DNA from: an uncultured Veillonella sp.
GTDB lineage: Bacteria > Bacillota > Negativicutes > Veillonellales > Veillonellaceae
Direction: 5' to 3'
Assembly (NCBI GenBank): GCA_900538355.1
Contig: UPXS01000004.1
Coordinates: forward strand, 92,736 to 156,735
DNA: 64,000 bases
In this document: positions 42,074-52,043 of the stretch, one piece after another
Layout: every line of letters starts with the position of its first letter
How positions within the stretch are numbered: the first letter of the stretch is position 1
Made by a program: the position numbers and the translations under genes
Notes under the pieces: model-generated
Databases searched by the model: none
Seen by the model: the letters and a program-made list of their open reading frames with translations, nothing else
Told to the model about the DNA's origin: nothing

Positions 42074-42331
42074 ATGAGCAAGAAAATGTTATTACCCGTT
42101 GGTGTAGTTGTTCTAATTATAGGTATTGTTATCCTATTATTAAATCCAGATCCAGCTACAACAAATTTGGAAATTGCAAGAAACGCTACTAATGCACGAG
42201 ACGCAGCGAAAGCGATTTCTTCTAATAATCAAACCTATGCATGGATGTATTCCCTCGGTATGTTCTTTACTGGTTTTGGCGTGTCCTTAACAATCGGTGG
42301 CATACTTGTGAAATTCCTAAAAAAAGATTAA
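42074..42331 (+). CDS. Small two-helix membrane protein of unknown function
   Basis: An 85-residue protein with hydrophobic segments at about 5-24 and 57-80 flanking a polar stretch rich in Asn, Ala and Arg. The tail is KFLKKD. AGGAGAGGAAC lies upstream of the ATG, 50 bases after the DUF3829 gene, so it is likely in that operon. Length resembles small DUF3185-like proteins but the assignment is not made. Confidence 0.65.
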   Translation: MSKKMLLPVGVVVLIIGIVILLLNPDPATTNLEIARNATNARDAAKAISSNNQTYAWMYSLGMFFTGFGVSLTIGGILVKFLKKD

Positions 42332-42401
42332 TAGAATGTAAGAGATTACAAGCCTCCTAGGTTAAATTAAATCGGGATTATAGCTAAATTAAGTTTACAT
42401 T

Positions 42402-42447
42402 AAAGGCTATACTAATAGGTATATCACTATTAGTATAGCCTTTTTTT
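42402..42447 (+). terminator. Terminator before exbB
   Basis: AAAGGCTATACTAATAG pairs with CTATTAGTATAGCCTTTTTTT. Confidence 0.9.
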
Positions 42448-42532
42448 GTCTCATAATTATTTTTAGATGCCTTAAAACATGATATAATTAAATTTAATGG
42501 GGCCTAGAGGGTAACGGCTTTTGGAGGTTAGT

Positions 42533-43138
42533 ATGAGTAGCATAGCGCATTTATTTGTGGCTGGTGGATTTGTAATGTATCCGCTAGTAATTTTTTTGCT
42601 CTTTGCGTTGATGATTGGCATTGAGCGTATCGTTTTATATCGCAAGTTTACGAAGGACTTGCGTCGCTTTAATAAGGTGTTAGAGAAGAATCAATCTTGG
42701 GTCATGTTACCAAGTGTTCTGGAACGCGACACAGAGGAGCTTGGCTCTTTATTTGCTCGGGCTATGCGCAGTGCAAAGAACTATAATGGTTTAGAAAACC
42801 GTTTACAAGACGTAGTATCTTACGCCGATGAGCGTTTAAAACGCGGCCTTAGCTGGCTCAGCATGATCGTAACGATGGCACCGTTGTTAGGGCTGTTGGG
42901 TACAGTGCTGGGTATGATTCGCGCCTTCGCAGTAGTAGGTGGCGATATTGGTGCGCCTACCATCATTACAGGCGGTGTATCTGAAGCCTTAGTGGCAACG
43001 GCTACAGGCTTGACTGTAGCGATTATCGCTCTTGGCTTTCACAGTTACTGTGCGGCAAAGGTAAACGATTCTATTACTACCTTAGAGCATGAGTGTGGTA
43101 ATATCCTCGATGCATACAACGAGGAACATGATATATGA
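42533..43138 (+). CDS. exbB: ExbB/TolQ-type proton channel subunit
   Basis: A 201-residue MotA/TolQ/ExbB protein with three membrane helices (about 10-30, 105-128, 145-170). LLGLLGTVLGMIRAF and the GVSEALVATATGLTVAIIAL helix are family hallmarks. With ExbD it uses the proton gradient to energise TonB. ATG at 42533 with TTTGGAGG; a start 12 bases earlier overlaps that site. It overlaps exbD by 4 bases. Confidence 0.92.
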   Translation: MSSIAHLFVAGGFVMYPLVIFLLFALMIGIERIVLYRKFTKDLRRFNKVLEKNQSWVMLPSVLERDTEELGSLFARAMRSAKNYNGLENRLQDVVSYADERLKRGLSWLSMIVTMAPLLGLLGTVLGMIRAFAVVGGDIGAPTIITGGVSEALVATATGLTVAIIALGFHSYCAAKVNDSITTLEHECGNILDAYNEEHDI

Positions 43139-43539
43139 GACGACGCACATTAGGGGTTAAAAAAGAACCGACCATCATGATTATCCCTATGATCGATATC
43201 GTATTTTTCTTATTGGTATTCTTCATGGTTGGCACGCTGTACATGAATACAGAACAACAAATTCCGCTCAATTTGCCATCTGCATCCACATCTACAGCAA
43301 AATCTATTGAACCTATTACGATTACGCTCACCACAACGCACACGCTATATATCGATAATCAGGAAATCTCTTCCGACCGATTGGCTGAAGAGGTGCGGTC
43401 TATCGTTAAACAAGCACCGCGACAAGCCTTTGTTATCCGCGCATCTAAGGATGTATATTACAGCGAGGTGATTGCGCTGTTAGATATGCTCAAGGTTAAT
43501 GGCGCTAAATATATTAGCGTCGCAACGGAACGGAAGTGA
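43135..43539 (+). CDS. exbD: ExbD/TolR-type protein
   Basis: A 134-residue protein with a short basic N terminus, one membrane helix (MIPMIDIVFFLLVFFMVGTLY) carrying the essential Asp at residue 21, and a periplasmic domain ending ISVATERK. It forms the peptidoglycan-side partner of ExbB. Start codon overlaps the exbB stop (ATGA). Confidence 0.92.
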   Translation: MRRRTLGVKKEPTIMIIPMIDIVFFLLVFFMVGTLYMNTEQQIPLNLPSASTSTAKSIEPITITLTTTHTLYIDNQEISSDRLAEEVRSIVKQAPRQAFVIRASKDVYYSEVIALLDMLKVNGAKYISVATERK

Positions 43540-43543
43540 TTCT

Positions 43544-44377
43544 ATGTTTGAATCGCATTATTTGAAACCGTTCATCGTGTCCTTAGGTATTACGACGATA
43601 CTCGTTTCTGGGATGGGTCTTTCTTTGCGGGGAATGGCAGGTACAGGTGCCGCCCATGATGCGGCTGAAATTAGCTTTGATTTGCCTGATGATGGTGAAA
43701 GCAGTACAGAGGTAACCGAACCAACTCCACAACCTGAGGAGAAGGTTGCCCCCGCAGAGGCAGTACCAGAACGTACAGAACCAAAGCCTAAACCTCAGTC
43801 ACAACCTATGGTGGCGGCTGTGACGTCTGATGAAAATGAACGAACTAAAACATTAGATACAAATGCTAGTGCACCAGAGCAACGACGAGAGTGGGCTATT
43901 CCTAAAGCCATCGAATCTGAAGCAGCTGGTGTAGAACAAGCGGTTGTAACTCATGACAAACAATCAAAACCGAAAGAGGCTCCTATGGGGAAGGATGTTA
44001 CATCTGACCCTAATGCCAATGGTGATGGTCGTACGGAATCAGCTGATTTATCATTCCTATCAGATCTTGCGTGGAGCTTGTTGACGCCTGGTCAGCAAGA
44101 GTTATTACGACAACCAGCGATTAATCCAAGCGCATATCTTCGTCGTGTCCAAGAACAAGGCGCGAGATCTTCTGTAACGGGTACTGTTACGGTGAAGGTG
44201 AACTTTGGCGAAGATGGCCATGTCATCGTTGCTCAGAATACACCGCGCATCGTGGTGGACGGTGTGCCGCCTGATGTAATGGAAGAGGCGTTGCGCATTG
44301 TTAAAACCAGTGGCAGCATCGTCAACAACTCTGGACGCATACAAACCTTAACAATCCCTGTCGTTATGGGACAATAA
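43544..44377 (+). CDS. tonB: TonB family energy transducer
   Basis: A 277-residue TonB-like protein: an N-terminal membrane anchor (about 8-28), a long Pro/Glu/Lys-rich periplasmic spacer (TPQPEEKVAPAEAVPERTEPK and following) and a C-terminal TonB domain from about 205 (GTVTVKVNFGEDGHVIVAQNTPR to TLTIPVVMGQ). It carries energy from ExbBD to outer-membrane receptors, which supports a diderm host. No TonB-dependent receptor is in the window. It starts 4 bases after exbD. Confidence 0.88.
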   Translation: MFESHYLKPFIVSLGITTILVSGMGLSLRGMAGTGAAHDAAEISFDLPDDGESSTEVTEPTPQPEEKVAPAEAVPERTEPKPKPQSQPMVAAVTSDENERTKTLDTNASAPEQRREWAIPKAIESEAAGVEQAVVTHDKQSKPKEAPMGKDVTSDPNANGDGRTESADLSFLSDLAWSLLTPGQQELLRQPAINPSAYLRRVQEQGARSSVTGTVTVKVNFGEDGHVIVAQNTPRIVVDGVPPDVMEEALRIVKTSGSIVNNSGRIQTLTIPVVMGQ

Positions 44378-44419
44378 AGAGGCATATCACATACTATGTA
44401 TGTAAGATATGCCTCTTTT
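44376..44419 (+). terminator. Terminator of the exbB-exbD-tonB operon
   Basis: AAAGAGGCATATC pairs with GATATGCCTCTTTT; it overlaps the tonB stop codon. Confidence 0.85.
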
Positions 44420-44531
44420 ACTTTTGTAGTATTAATTATTTTACTTTTGCAGTATTAGTTAATTGTAGCGTGTTATTTATACTCTCCAGAATATTATGGA
44501 AATATAATTCATACGGAAAAACTGTATCCCA

Positions 44532-44942
44532 TTAATCTTGGTTTGTAAGCATTGTTTTAGTAGAGTTGAATACCGCAAGGTATACGATAGCACCGCCGAT
44601 AAACAATGTAACTTGCATAGGTGCGCTAAATTGATCGACACGCCATAACGCAAAGGCGTAGAAGAACATTGTTACTAGCATGATGAGGAATGCGATGATA
44701 ACGCGTACATTGGTGTTAACCGCTAAGGATGTAGTTATGCGAGATTTATTGAGTACTACGTAAATTAAGGACACGATGATATCTGCTGTAAAGATGGAGA
44801 ATACATAATTGAGATCAAGCTCTCCAAATAAAACTACAGCCAAGCCGATAAAGCTAAGTCCAAAGAATAAGCGCAATAGCATGCCTATAGTATTCGATTC
44901 GTTGCGCTGTGCACGACGCTCTTTGCGATTTAAATTTGCCAT
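44532..44942 (-). CDS. Membrane protein of unknown function
   Basis: A 136-residue protein with a basic, soluble N terminus (NRKERRAQRNES) and four membrane helices arranged as two hairpins. The start at 44942 is chosen because GGGAGG lies 6 bases before that ATG; a longer form by seven residues is possible. It stands alone, convergent to the exbB operon. Function unknown. Confidence 0.7.
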   Translation of the reverse strand: MANLNRKERRAQRNESNTIGMLLRLFFGLSFIGLAVVLFGELDLNYVFSIFTADIIVSLIYVVLNKSRITTSLAVNTNVRVIIAFLIMLVTMFFYAFALWRVDQFSAPMQVTLFIGGAIVYLAVFNSTKTMLTNQD

Positions 44943-45171
44943 GAAAGCCTCCCTATTTTTCATAGTAGATTTAGTCTGTATGTTTATTATATATCACAAT
45001 GTACAGCTATGATACATTATTAGTAAATTTATTTATTGTTATATTACTTATAAGGTATAACTCCGTAGTTATGTGGGGACTAATGAGGTAATAATTTTTA
45101 AAATAAACGTGTAACTATATGAAATGTAACGTATAGTTATCTTAGAATATGAGTGCATAAAGAGAGTGTGT

Positions 45172-46131
45172 ATGATTCAAGTTATTCTTACCTATATTGT
45201 TAACGTTATTATTGTATTTATCTTTTTCCCAATTTTGGAGTCCGCAGTTCAATACGTATATCCTTTTTCTTGGGCTTGGCTTATGAAACCGCTACAATTA
45301 GCGGATAAGTTAGAGGTGTATATCGTTATAGCCGTTGCATTGCCTATTATAGTGGCTATAGGATTATTTTTGCCGCCTTTTAGTTGGATTGCTCATGCCA
45401 TGCAAGGTGAAAGAAAACCAAGTGCAGAAGAATCGGCCTATCTTGAACCAATATTTGAAAAATTATGTGCCTATAGTGAGGTAAAACGTGATTCACTAAC
45501 TGTGCGTATGCGTAATGATGAGGATATCAATGCCTTTGCTTCGGGAATCAATCATATTACGATACATACAGGTGCCTTACGAGCATTAAGTGAGGATCAA
45601 TTGGTAGGCGTTTTGGCGCATGAGTTGGGTCATTTGCGTCATCGCGATACCATTTATTTAACTATAACCTATGCCATGGATCGACTAGGGCAATTGATTT
45701 TAAATCTTGTAATATTGCTTAACTTTGCATTGAATATACTGGCAATTATACCGATTGTTAATATTGTAGTTCGCATTATTCAATTAGCTATAGTCATTAT
45801 GATTACAGCGGTGGAATACATACTACAGTTACCGAAGTGGATAACCTATTATTTTGATAGCCGTCGCCGTGAGTATGCTGCTGATGCGTACGCTATATCA
45901 ATTGGTTTAGGTCGAGAATTGCGGGATGGCCTCGTTTCATTGGGCCTAGCGACTGACCAAATTGGCATGCTTGAGAATGGCGAATTATATGATCGTGAAA
46001 GTACGGGATTTTTTAGCCGTTTATTTATTACCCATCCAAAAATGATTAAACGAATTCATCGCATCGATGAAGGCATAGAGGTGTACGAGTTGAAAAAAAA
46101 TCTTATGTGGAACCGACTGTTAAAAAAATAG
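45172..46131 (+). CDS. M48 family (HtpX-like) membrane metalloprotease
   Basis: A 319-residue membrane protease. HELGH (150-154) is the zinc motif; the third ligand lies in SRRREYAADAYA. Two helices precede the catalytic domain and two hydrophobic segments (about 175-215) are inserted after it, as in HtpX. It probably degrades misfolded membrane proteins. The ATG at 45172 has AAGAGAG upstream. Single gene. Confidence 0.87.
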   Translation: MIQVILTYIVNVIIVFIFFPILESAVQYVYPFSWAWLMKPLQLADKLEVYIVIAVALPIIVAIGLFLPPFSWIAHAMQGERKPSAEESAYLEPIFEKLCAYSEVKRDSLTVRMRNDEDINAFASGINHITIHTGALRALSEDQLVGVLAHELGHLRHRDTIYLTITYAMDRLGQLILNLVILLNFALNILAIIPIVNIVVRIIQLAIVIMITAVEYILQLPKWITYYFDSRRREYAADAYAISIGLGRELRDGLVSLGLATDQIGMLENGELYDRESTGFFSRLFITHPKMIKRIHRIDEGIEVYELKKNLMWNRLLKK

Positions 46132-46269
46132 GCTCTGGAAATACGAACGATTAGTAAATTTAATATAATTATCATTCGGAAAATTTAGGTCCATTCATTG
46201 AATGGAGCTTTCACATATGGTACAATTATTGTATAAGAAATCTAGCTTTTATCATGCAAAGGAGACATC

Positions 46270-47565
46270 ATGATACCACGTTATACACGAGAAGAAATGG
46301 GCCATATTTGGAGCGAACGCAACGAGTTCGACACAATGTTATTGGTAGAAACATTGGCATCCGAGGCACAAGCTGAGTTGGGCGTTATCCCTAAAGAAGC
46401 GGCTAAAGCCATTCGTGAAAAGGGCAATTTCGACGTTGAACGCATTCATGAAATCGAAAAGGAAACAAACCACGATATCATTTCCTTCGTAACAGCAGTG
46501 GGCGAATACGTAGGTCCTGAAGCGGCTAAATATATCCACCTTGGCCTTACATCTACTGACGTTAAAGATACAGCGCTTGGTTACATGATGAAACAAGCTT
46601 GCGACATCTTGATTGAAGATTTGAAACGCTTACATGAAGTATTGCGTCGCCGCGCAGCTGAATTCAAATACACACCTATGATTGGCCGTACACATGGTAT
46701 TCACGGCGAACCAACTACATTTGGCTTGAAATTAGCATTGTGGATGGCTGAAGTAGAACGCGATATCGAACGTATGGAACATGCTCGTAAAAGCGTTGCT
46801 GTTGGTAAATTGTCTGGCGCCGTTGGTACATACTCCAACATCGATCCATTCGTAGAACAATACGTATGCGAAAAATTAGGCCTTGAACCTGTTAAAATCG
46901 CTACGCAAGTAGTACAACGTGACCGTCACGCTGAATTGTTGTCCACTATCGCTGTTGTAGGCGGTACATTAGATAAAATCGCTTTAGAAATTCGTCACTT
47001 GCAACGTACAGAGGTGCGCGAAGCAGAAGAATACTTCAGCCCTAAACAAAAGGGTTCCTCTGCGATGCCTCATAAACGCAATCCTATTACATGTGAAAGA
47101 ATTTGTGGTATGGCTCGCTTGCTTCGCGGCTACGCTCAATCTGCTTACGAAGACCAAGCCTTGTGGCATGAACGCGATATTTCCCATAGCTCTGTAGAAC
47201 GCGTTATCTTGCCAGATGCAACAATTGCATTGAACTACATGCTTCACCTTACAATTCGTACAATCGATAAATTGTTAGTATATCCTGAAACAATGCTTAA
47301 AAACCTTAACCTTACAGGCGGCCTTGTATTCAGCCAAACAATTTTGACTCACCTTGTAGACAAAGGTGCGGTACGTGATGAAGCATACCGTTGGGTTCAA
47401 AAATATGCTATGGAACGCTGGCTTGAAGGCAAAGATTTCGCTACAGGTCTTAAATCTGATGAAAACATCAAGAAATACATGACTGCTGAAGAAATCGATG
47501 CATGCTTCGATCCACATAAATTGTTAAAACATGTTGATACAATCATGGCTCGCTTTGGCCTATAA
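46270..47565 (+). CDS. purB: Adenylosuccinate lyase
   Basis: A 431-residue enzyme of the fumarase/aspartase superfamily that cleaves SAICAR and adenylosuccinate in purine synthesis. The signature KGSSAMPHKRNP (about 258) and TSTDVKDTAL, IGRTHGIHGEPTTFG are present. AAAGGAG precedes the ATG. purA, the enzyme before it in AMP synthesis, lies 2.3 kb downstream with an MFS gene and a toxin-antitoxin pair between. Confidence 0.96.
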   Translation: MIPRYTREEMGHIWSERNEFDTMLLVETLASEAQAELGVIPKEAAKAIREKGNFDVERIHEIEKETNHDIISFVTAVGEYVGPEAAKYIHLGLTSTDVKDTALGYMMKQACDILIEDLKRLHEVLRRRAAEFKYTPMIGRTHGIHGEPTTFGLKLALWMAEVERDIERMEHARKSVAVGKLSGAVGTYSNIDPFVEQYVCEKLGLEPVKIATQVVQRDRHAELLSTIAVVGGTLDKIALEIRHLQRTEVREAEEYFSPKQKGSSAMPHKRNPITCERICGMARLLRGYAQSAYEDQALWHERDISHSSVERVILPDATIALNYMLHLTIRTIDKLLVYPETMLKNLNLTGGLVFSQTILTHLVDKGAVRDEAYRWVQKYAMERWLEGKDFATGLKSDENIKKYMTAEEIDACFDPHKLLKHVDTIMARFGL

Positions 47566-47603
47566 TTGTAGGGTACTTCCCATATAACATATGAAAGACT
47601 AGG

Positions 47604-47666
47604 GTAGGTATAGACCAATCAGCCTATAGCACATACATTAGGCTGTTGGCTATATCTACCTTTTTA
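47604..47666 (+). terminator. Terminator after purB
   Basis: GGTAGGTATAG...AGCCTA pairs with TAGGCT...CTATATCTACC, followed by TTTTTATTTT. Confidence 0.8.
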
Positions 47667-47775
47667 TTTTGAAAGCAACCTGTTATTTCCACTATTTTAC
47701 GAACAATTACGAGCAAATTTCCTAGTAAGCATCTCTGTATCTTAGGGGAAATTAGCTATTGTATTAGGAGGTTAT

Positions 47776-48924
47776 ATGAAACGTATTATACGAAAGTACG
47801 GACCGCCTATTTTTCATTGTATTAATGACTTTGGACAAGGTTCACTAGCGGCGCTCATACCGTTTTTTATCGCTAATTTTGGCCTTAATTATTATCAATC
47901 GGCGTCCATTATTTTCTGTAACACCGTGGTGGCTTCCATCGCGCAGCCTATCTTGGGCTATGTGGCGGATCGGTGGCGCGTGCCGTGGTTCATTCCTGTA
48001 GGTTTTACCGTAACATTAGTCTCTATTAGCGCCATTGCACTGGCGACGAGCTATGAGATAATACTAGCTCTATCGCTCATTGCAGGGATTGGGGCCGCAT
48101 TGTTCCATCCTGAGGCGGCTCTTCTCGTGAACCGCACGCAATCCAATGAACTTGGTAATGCCATGGGACGCTTTGCGGTAGGTGGCAGCGCTGGTTTTGC
48201 ACTGGGCCCACTCCTTGCTGGTGGTGTGTACGTTTTTGGCGGTCAATTCCTTTGGTTGTTCACGGCGATTGCATTGATTGGCGTGTTGCTGTATGTGTAT
48301 GCCTTTACTGGCTTTACAGATATCGATGCTATTGGTGAAAGTAAAGGCTCTGCTAAGTCCACTAACACTGGCACTAACGATTGGGTAAGCTTCGGCAAGT
48401 TATTCTTTGTTATTGCTTCTCGATCTATTTTATTCTCTGTGCTATCCATCTTTATTCCTATTCTATATATTACTGTTATTAACGGCGAAGCTGGTGCCTC
48501 TAGCTTGGCCCTCACTATGTACTTTGCAATGGGCGCTGTTCTTACCTATATGGGTGGGGCATTGTCAGATAAATTAGGTTTCCTTAAAACAGTTCGCTTA
48601 GGCAATCTTATCTTCTTGCCATCTGTTTTAGTGTTTATCTTTGTGCCTAACATGTGGGGCTTTTTCGGTGCCATGATCCCAATGGCCTTTGGAGTATTCT
48701 CACAATACGGACCGATTACGGTGCTAGGTCAAAAATACCTGGCTAAAAATGCAGGCTTTGCATCTGGTATTACACTAGGCCTTGGCATTACCTTAGGTGG
48801 CCTTGTAGCACCATATGTAGGTCATCTAGCTGACATCTATGACGTACAAACCGCATTGATGACACTGATACCTGTAGGCTTAATGGGGCTCTTAATGAGC
48901 TTCTGGCTAAAAGAACCTAAATAG
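47776..48924 (+). CDS. MFS transporter, fosmidomycin-resistance (Fsr) type
   Basis: A 382-residue, 12-helix exporter. The N-terminal HCINDFGQGSLAALIPFFIANFGLNYYQSA and QPILGYVADRW segments are typical of Fsr proteins, and GAALFHPEAA and the GRFAVGGSAGFALGPLLAG segment (motif C-like) support an antiporter. It probably exports an inhibitory small molecule; the natural substrate is unknown. AGGAGG precedes the ATG. Confidence 0.85.
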   Translation: MKRIIRKYGPPIFHCINDFGQGSLAALIPFFIANFGLNYYQSASIIFCNTVVASIAQPILGYVADRWRVPWFIPVGFTVTLVSISAIALATSYEIILALSLIAGIGAALFHPEAALLVNRTQSNELGNAMGRFAVGGSAGFALGPLLAGGVYVFGGQFLWLFTAIALIGVLLYVYAFTGFTDIDAIGESKGSAKSTNTGTNDWVSFGKLFFVIASRSILFSVLSIFIPILYITVINGEAGASSLALTMYFAMGAVLTYMGGALSDKLGFLKTVRLGNLIFLPSVLVFIFVPNMWGFFGAMIPMAFGVFSQYGPITVLGQKYLAKNAGFASGITLGLGITLGGLVAPYVGHLADIYDVQTALMTLIPVGLMGLLMSFWLKEPK

Positions 48925-49008
48925 CACATGAGTGACAGGCAGAAATTTATAATATAGTTGTATTGAATTACTAAAATAGAATACTTTGATTAGTTAAAAT
49001 GTCAATAC

Positions 49009-49040
49009 ATGGGAGGTGACCAATGGTCACCTCCCATTTG
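49009..49040. terminator. Palindromic terminator with GGTGACC core
   Basis: ATGGGAGGTGACCA, one base, TGGTCACCTCCCAT, then TTGTTTA. It ends the MFS gene. Its core matches, in reverse complement, the palindrome at 32319-32343. Confidence 0.65.
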
Positions 49041-49107
49041 TTTACTTTAAAGGTATAGATACTTATATTGGATATAGTAAGACCTTAAATTTCTATATCT
49101 CTGTATC

Positions 49108-49136
49108 TTTACTGAATATATGTTTTAACATATAAT
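49108..49136 (+). promoter_or_regulatory. Promoter and operator of the second toxin-antitoxin pair
   Basis: TTTACT (49108-49113), 17 bases, TATAAT (49131-49136). The inverted repeat TATATGTT-TT-AACATATA (49117-49134) covers the spacer and -10 box, as expected for antitoxin autorepression. Confidence 0.6.
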
Positions 49137-49170
49137 TTAAGTAAAGATTTCTTCTAGTAGTAGGAGGAAT

Positions 49171-49524
49171 ATGATGGATACGTTTTCTGTTGTTTTTTAT
49201 GAAACTATAAGTGGAGAAAAGCCAGCAAAAGTATTCTTAAATGAACTTTCAGATAAGCAGCGAGCTAAAACAATTCGAGATCTAAAGATCCTTGAATTAT
49301 ATGGCAATCGTTTAAGAGAGCCTCAGTCTAAACATTTAGAAGATGGTATTTATGAGTTGCGAACGAAGCAAGGTTCAAATATTTCTAGAATATTGTATTT
49401 CTTCTTTGTGGGAAAACGAATTGTTTTAACAAATGGTTTTGTAAAGAAATCCATGAAAACACCTAAGAGTGCTATTGAATTAGCTATAAAATATAAAAAC
49501 GATTATATCGAGAGGTATACATAA
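49171..49524 (+). CDS. RelE/HigB-like toxin (phage Gp49-type)
   Basis: A 117-residue protein of the Gp49/HigB2-like branch of the RelE superfamily. GEKPAKVFLNEL, IRDLKILELYGNRLREPQSKHLEDGIYELR and the NISRILYFFFVGKRIVLTNGFVKKS pattern, with the family Arg residues and the terminal F.KK, are visible. It should be an mRNA interferase. AGGAGG precedes two adjacent ATG codons (49171, 49174). The antitoxin gene starts 1 base after the stop. Confidence 0.85.
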   Translation: MMDTFSVVFYETISGEKPAKVFLNELSDKQRAKTIRDLKILELYGNRLREPQSKHLEDGIYELRTKQGSNISRILYFFFVGKRIVLTNGFVKKSMKTPKSAIELAIKYKNDYIERYT

Positions 49525-49525
49525 T

Positions 49526-51156
<1,631 letters not shown>

Positions 51157-51262
51157 GCTATACCAATTTGATATAATAGGATTGCTCTAGGGTAGACTGG
51201 AATTTATCATTATAAATTCTATGGTTTTTCTACTATGCAATCGATTTATAGAATTATACAGA

Positions 51263-51287
51263 TAAGGCCCCTCTATGAGGGGTCTTT
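51263..51287 (+). terminator. Terminator after purA
   Basis: AAGGCCCCTC pairs with GAGGGGTCTTTT over a 3-base loop. The following 51288-51637 is very AT-rich and shows no gene. Confidence 0.8.
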
Positions 51288-51637
51288 TGTATTGAAAGTC
51301 ATTAGAACACAAAATCGGTATAGTTTATATCTAATCCTTTCGGTTGCTAATGTAGTGCGGTATATCGAAGTATGCTATATGGTTATTAGAAAATCGCTAT
51401 ATCGAAAATTCTATAGAAAATAATTGTACAAAATCATTATATATACATTTTCGTGTATAACTAAATAAATCTATGAGATGAAAATTTATTTAAAATATTC
51501 ATAGCGAATAGCCTATAGTGTGCTGAAATTAGTTTATAATGTGGTAAAATTTACTCATATATAATTATTTGGTATTCATAATAAATTATTAAGATACAAA
51601 TATAAAGAAAAAAATAGATTTACATTAAGAAATAGTA

Positions 51638-51676
51638 TATAATAGTATCAATAAGTAGATTGACATTTTTTGATAC
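51638..51676 (+). promoter_or_regulatory. -10 box and ArsR-type operator
   Basis: TATAAT at 51638-51643 overlaps GTATCAAT (51645-51652), which pairs with ATTGAC (51659-51664) at ArsR-like spacing (ATCAAT-6-ATTGAC) and also with TTGATAC (51670-51676). No good -35 box is seen at the right distance. Confidence 0.5.
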
Positions 51677-51696
51677 GGATTTGAGGAGTTAAAGAT

Positions 51697-52041
51697 ATGG
51701 TTGAAGTTTCTTATGAACGTTTAGCGACGATTTTTAAGGCATTAAGCGATGAAACAAGATTACACATCATCGACATGTTGTCTTGCAATGAATTATGTGC
51801 AGCTGATATTTTAGCTAGCTTCAATTTATCCCAATCTACGTTGAGCTACCATATGAAAATCTTAATTGATGCAGGTGTAGTTAACTCTCAACGTAATGGC
51901 TTATGGACACGTTACTCCATTAACGAAGCTACATTTGGCGACATTCTAGAAATCATCCCTCAATTATATAAATCTAAGGATGAGTGCATTTGTGCGCAAA
52001 TTAAATACTGCCGTATTTCTGAGCACGAAAAAGAAGCGTAA
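51697..52041 (+). CDS. ArsR-family metal-type regulator
   Basis: A 114-residue winged-helix repressor. SDETRLHIIDML and QSTLSYHMKILIDAGVVNSQRNGLWTRYSI are the DNA-binding region. CNELCAADIL has two Cys near the position of the ELCVCDL metal site of ArsR/CadC, and a C-terminal cluster (DECICAQIKYC) adds three more, so thiol-based sensing of arsenite, antimonite or a soft metal is plausible. The operator-like repeat at 51645 suggests autoregulation. dinB starts 2 bases after the stop. Confidence 0.88.
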   Translation: MVEVSYERLATIFKALSDETRLHIIDMLSCNELCAADILASFNLSQSTLSYHMKILIDAGVVNSQRNGLWTRYSINEATFGDILEIIPQLYKSKDECICAQIKYCRISEHEKEA

Positions 52042-52043
52042 CA

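Noticed and set aside
51235..51423. A 62-codon open frame after purA
   Set aside because: It overlaps the purA terminator, has no ribosome binding site and low-complexity composition.
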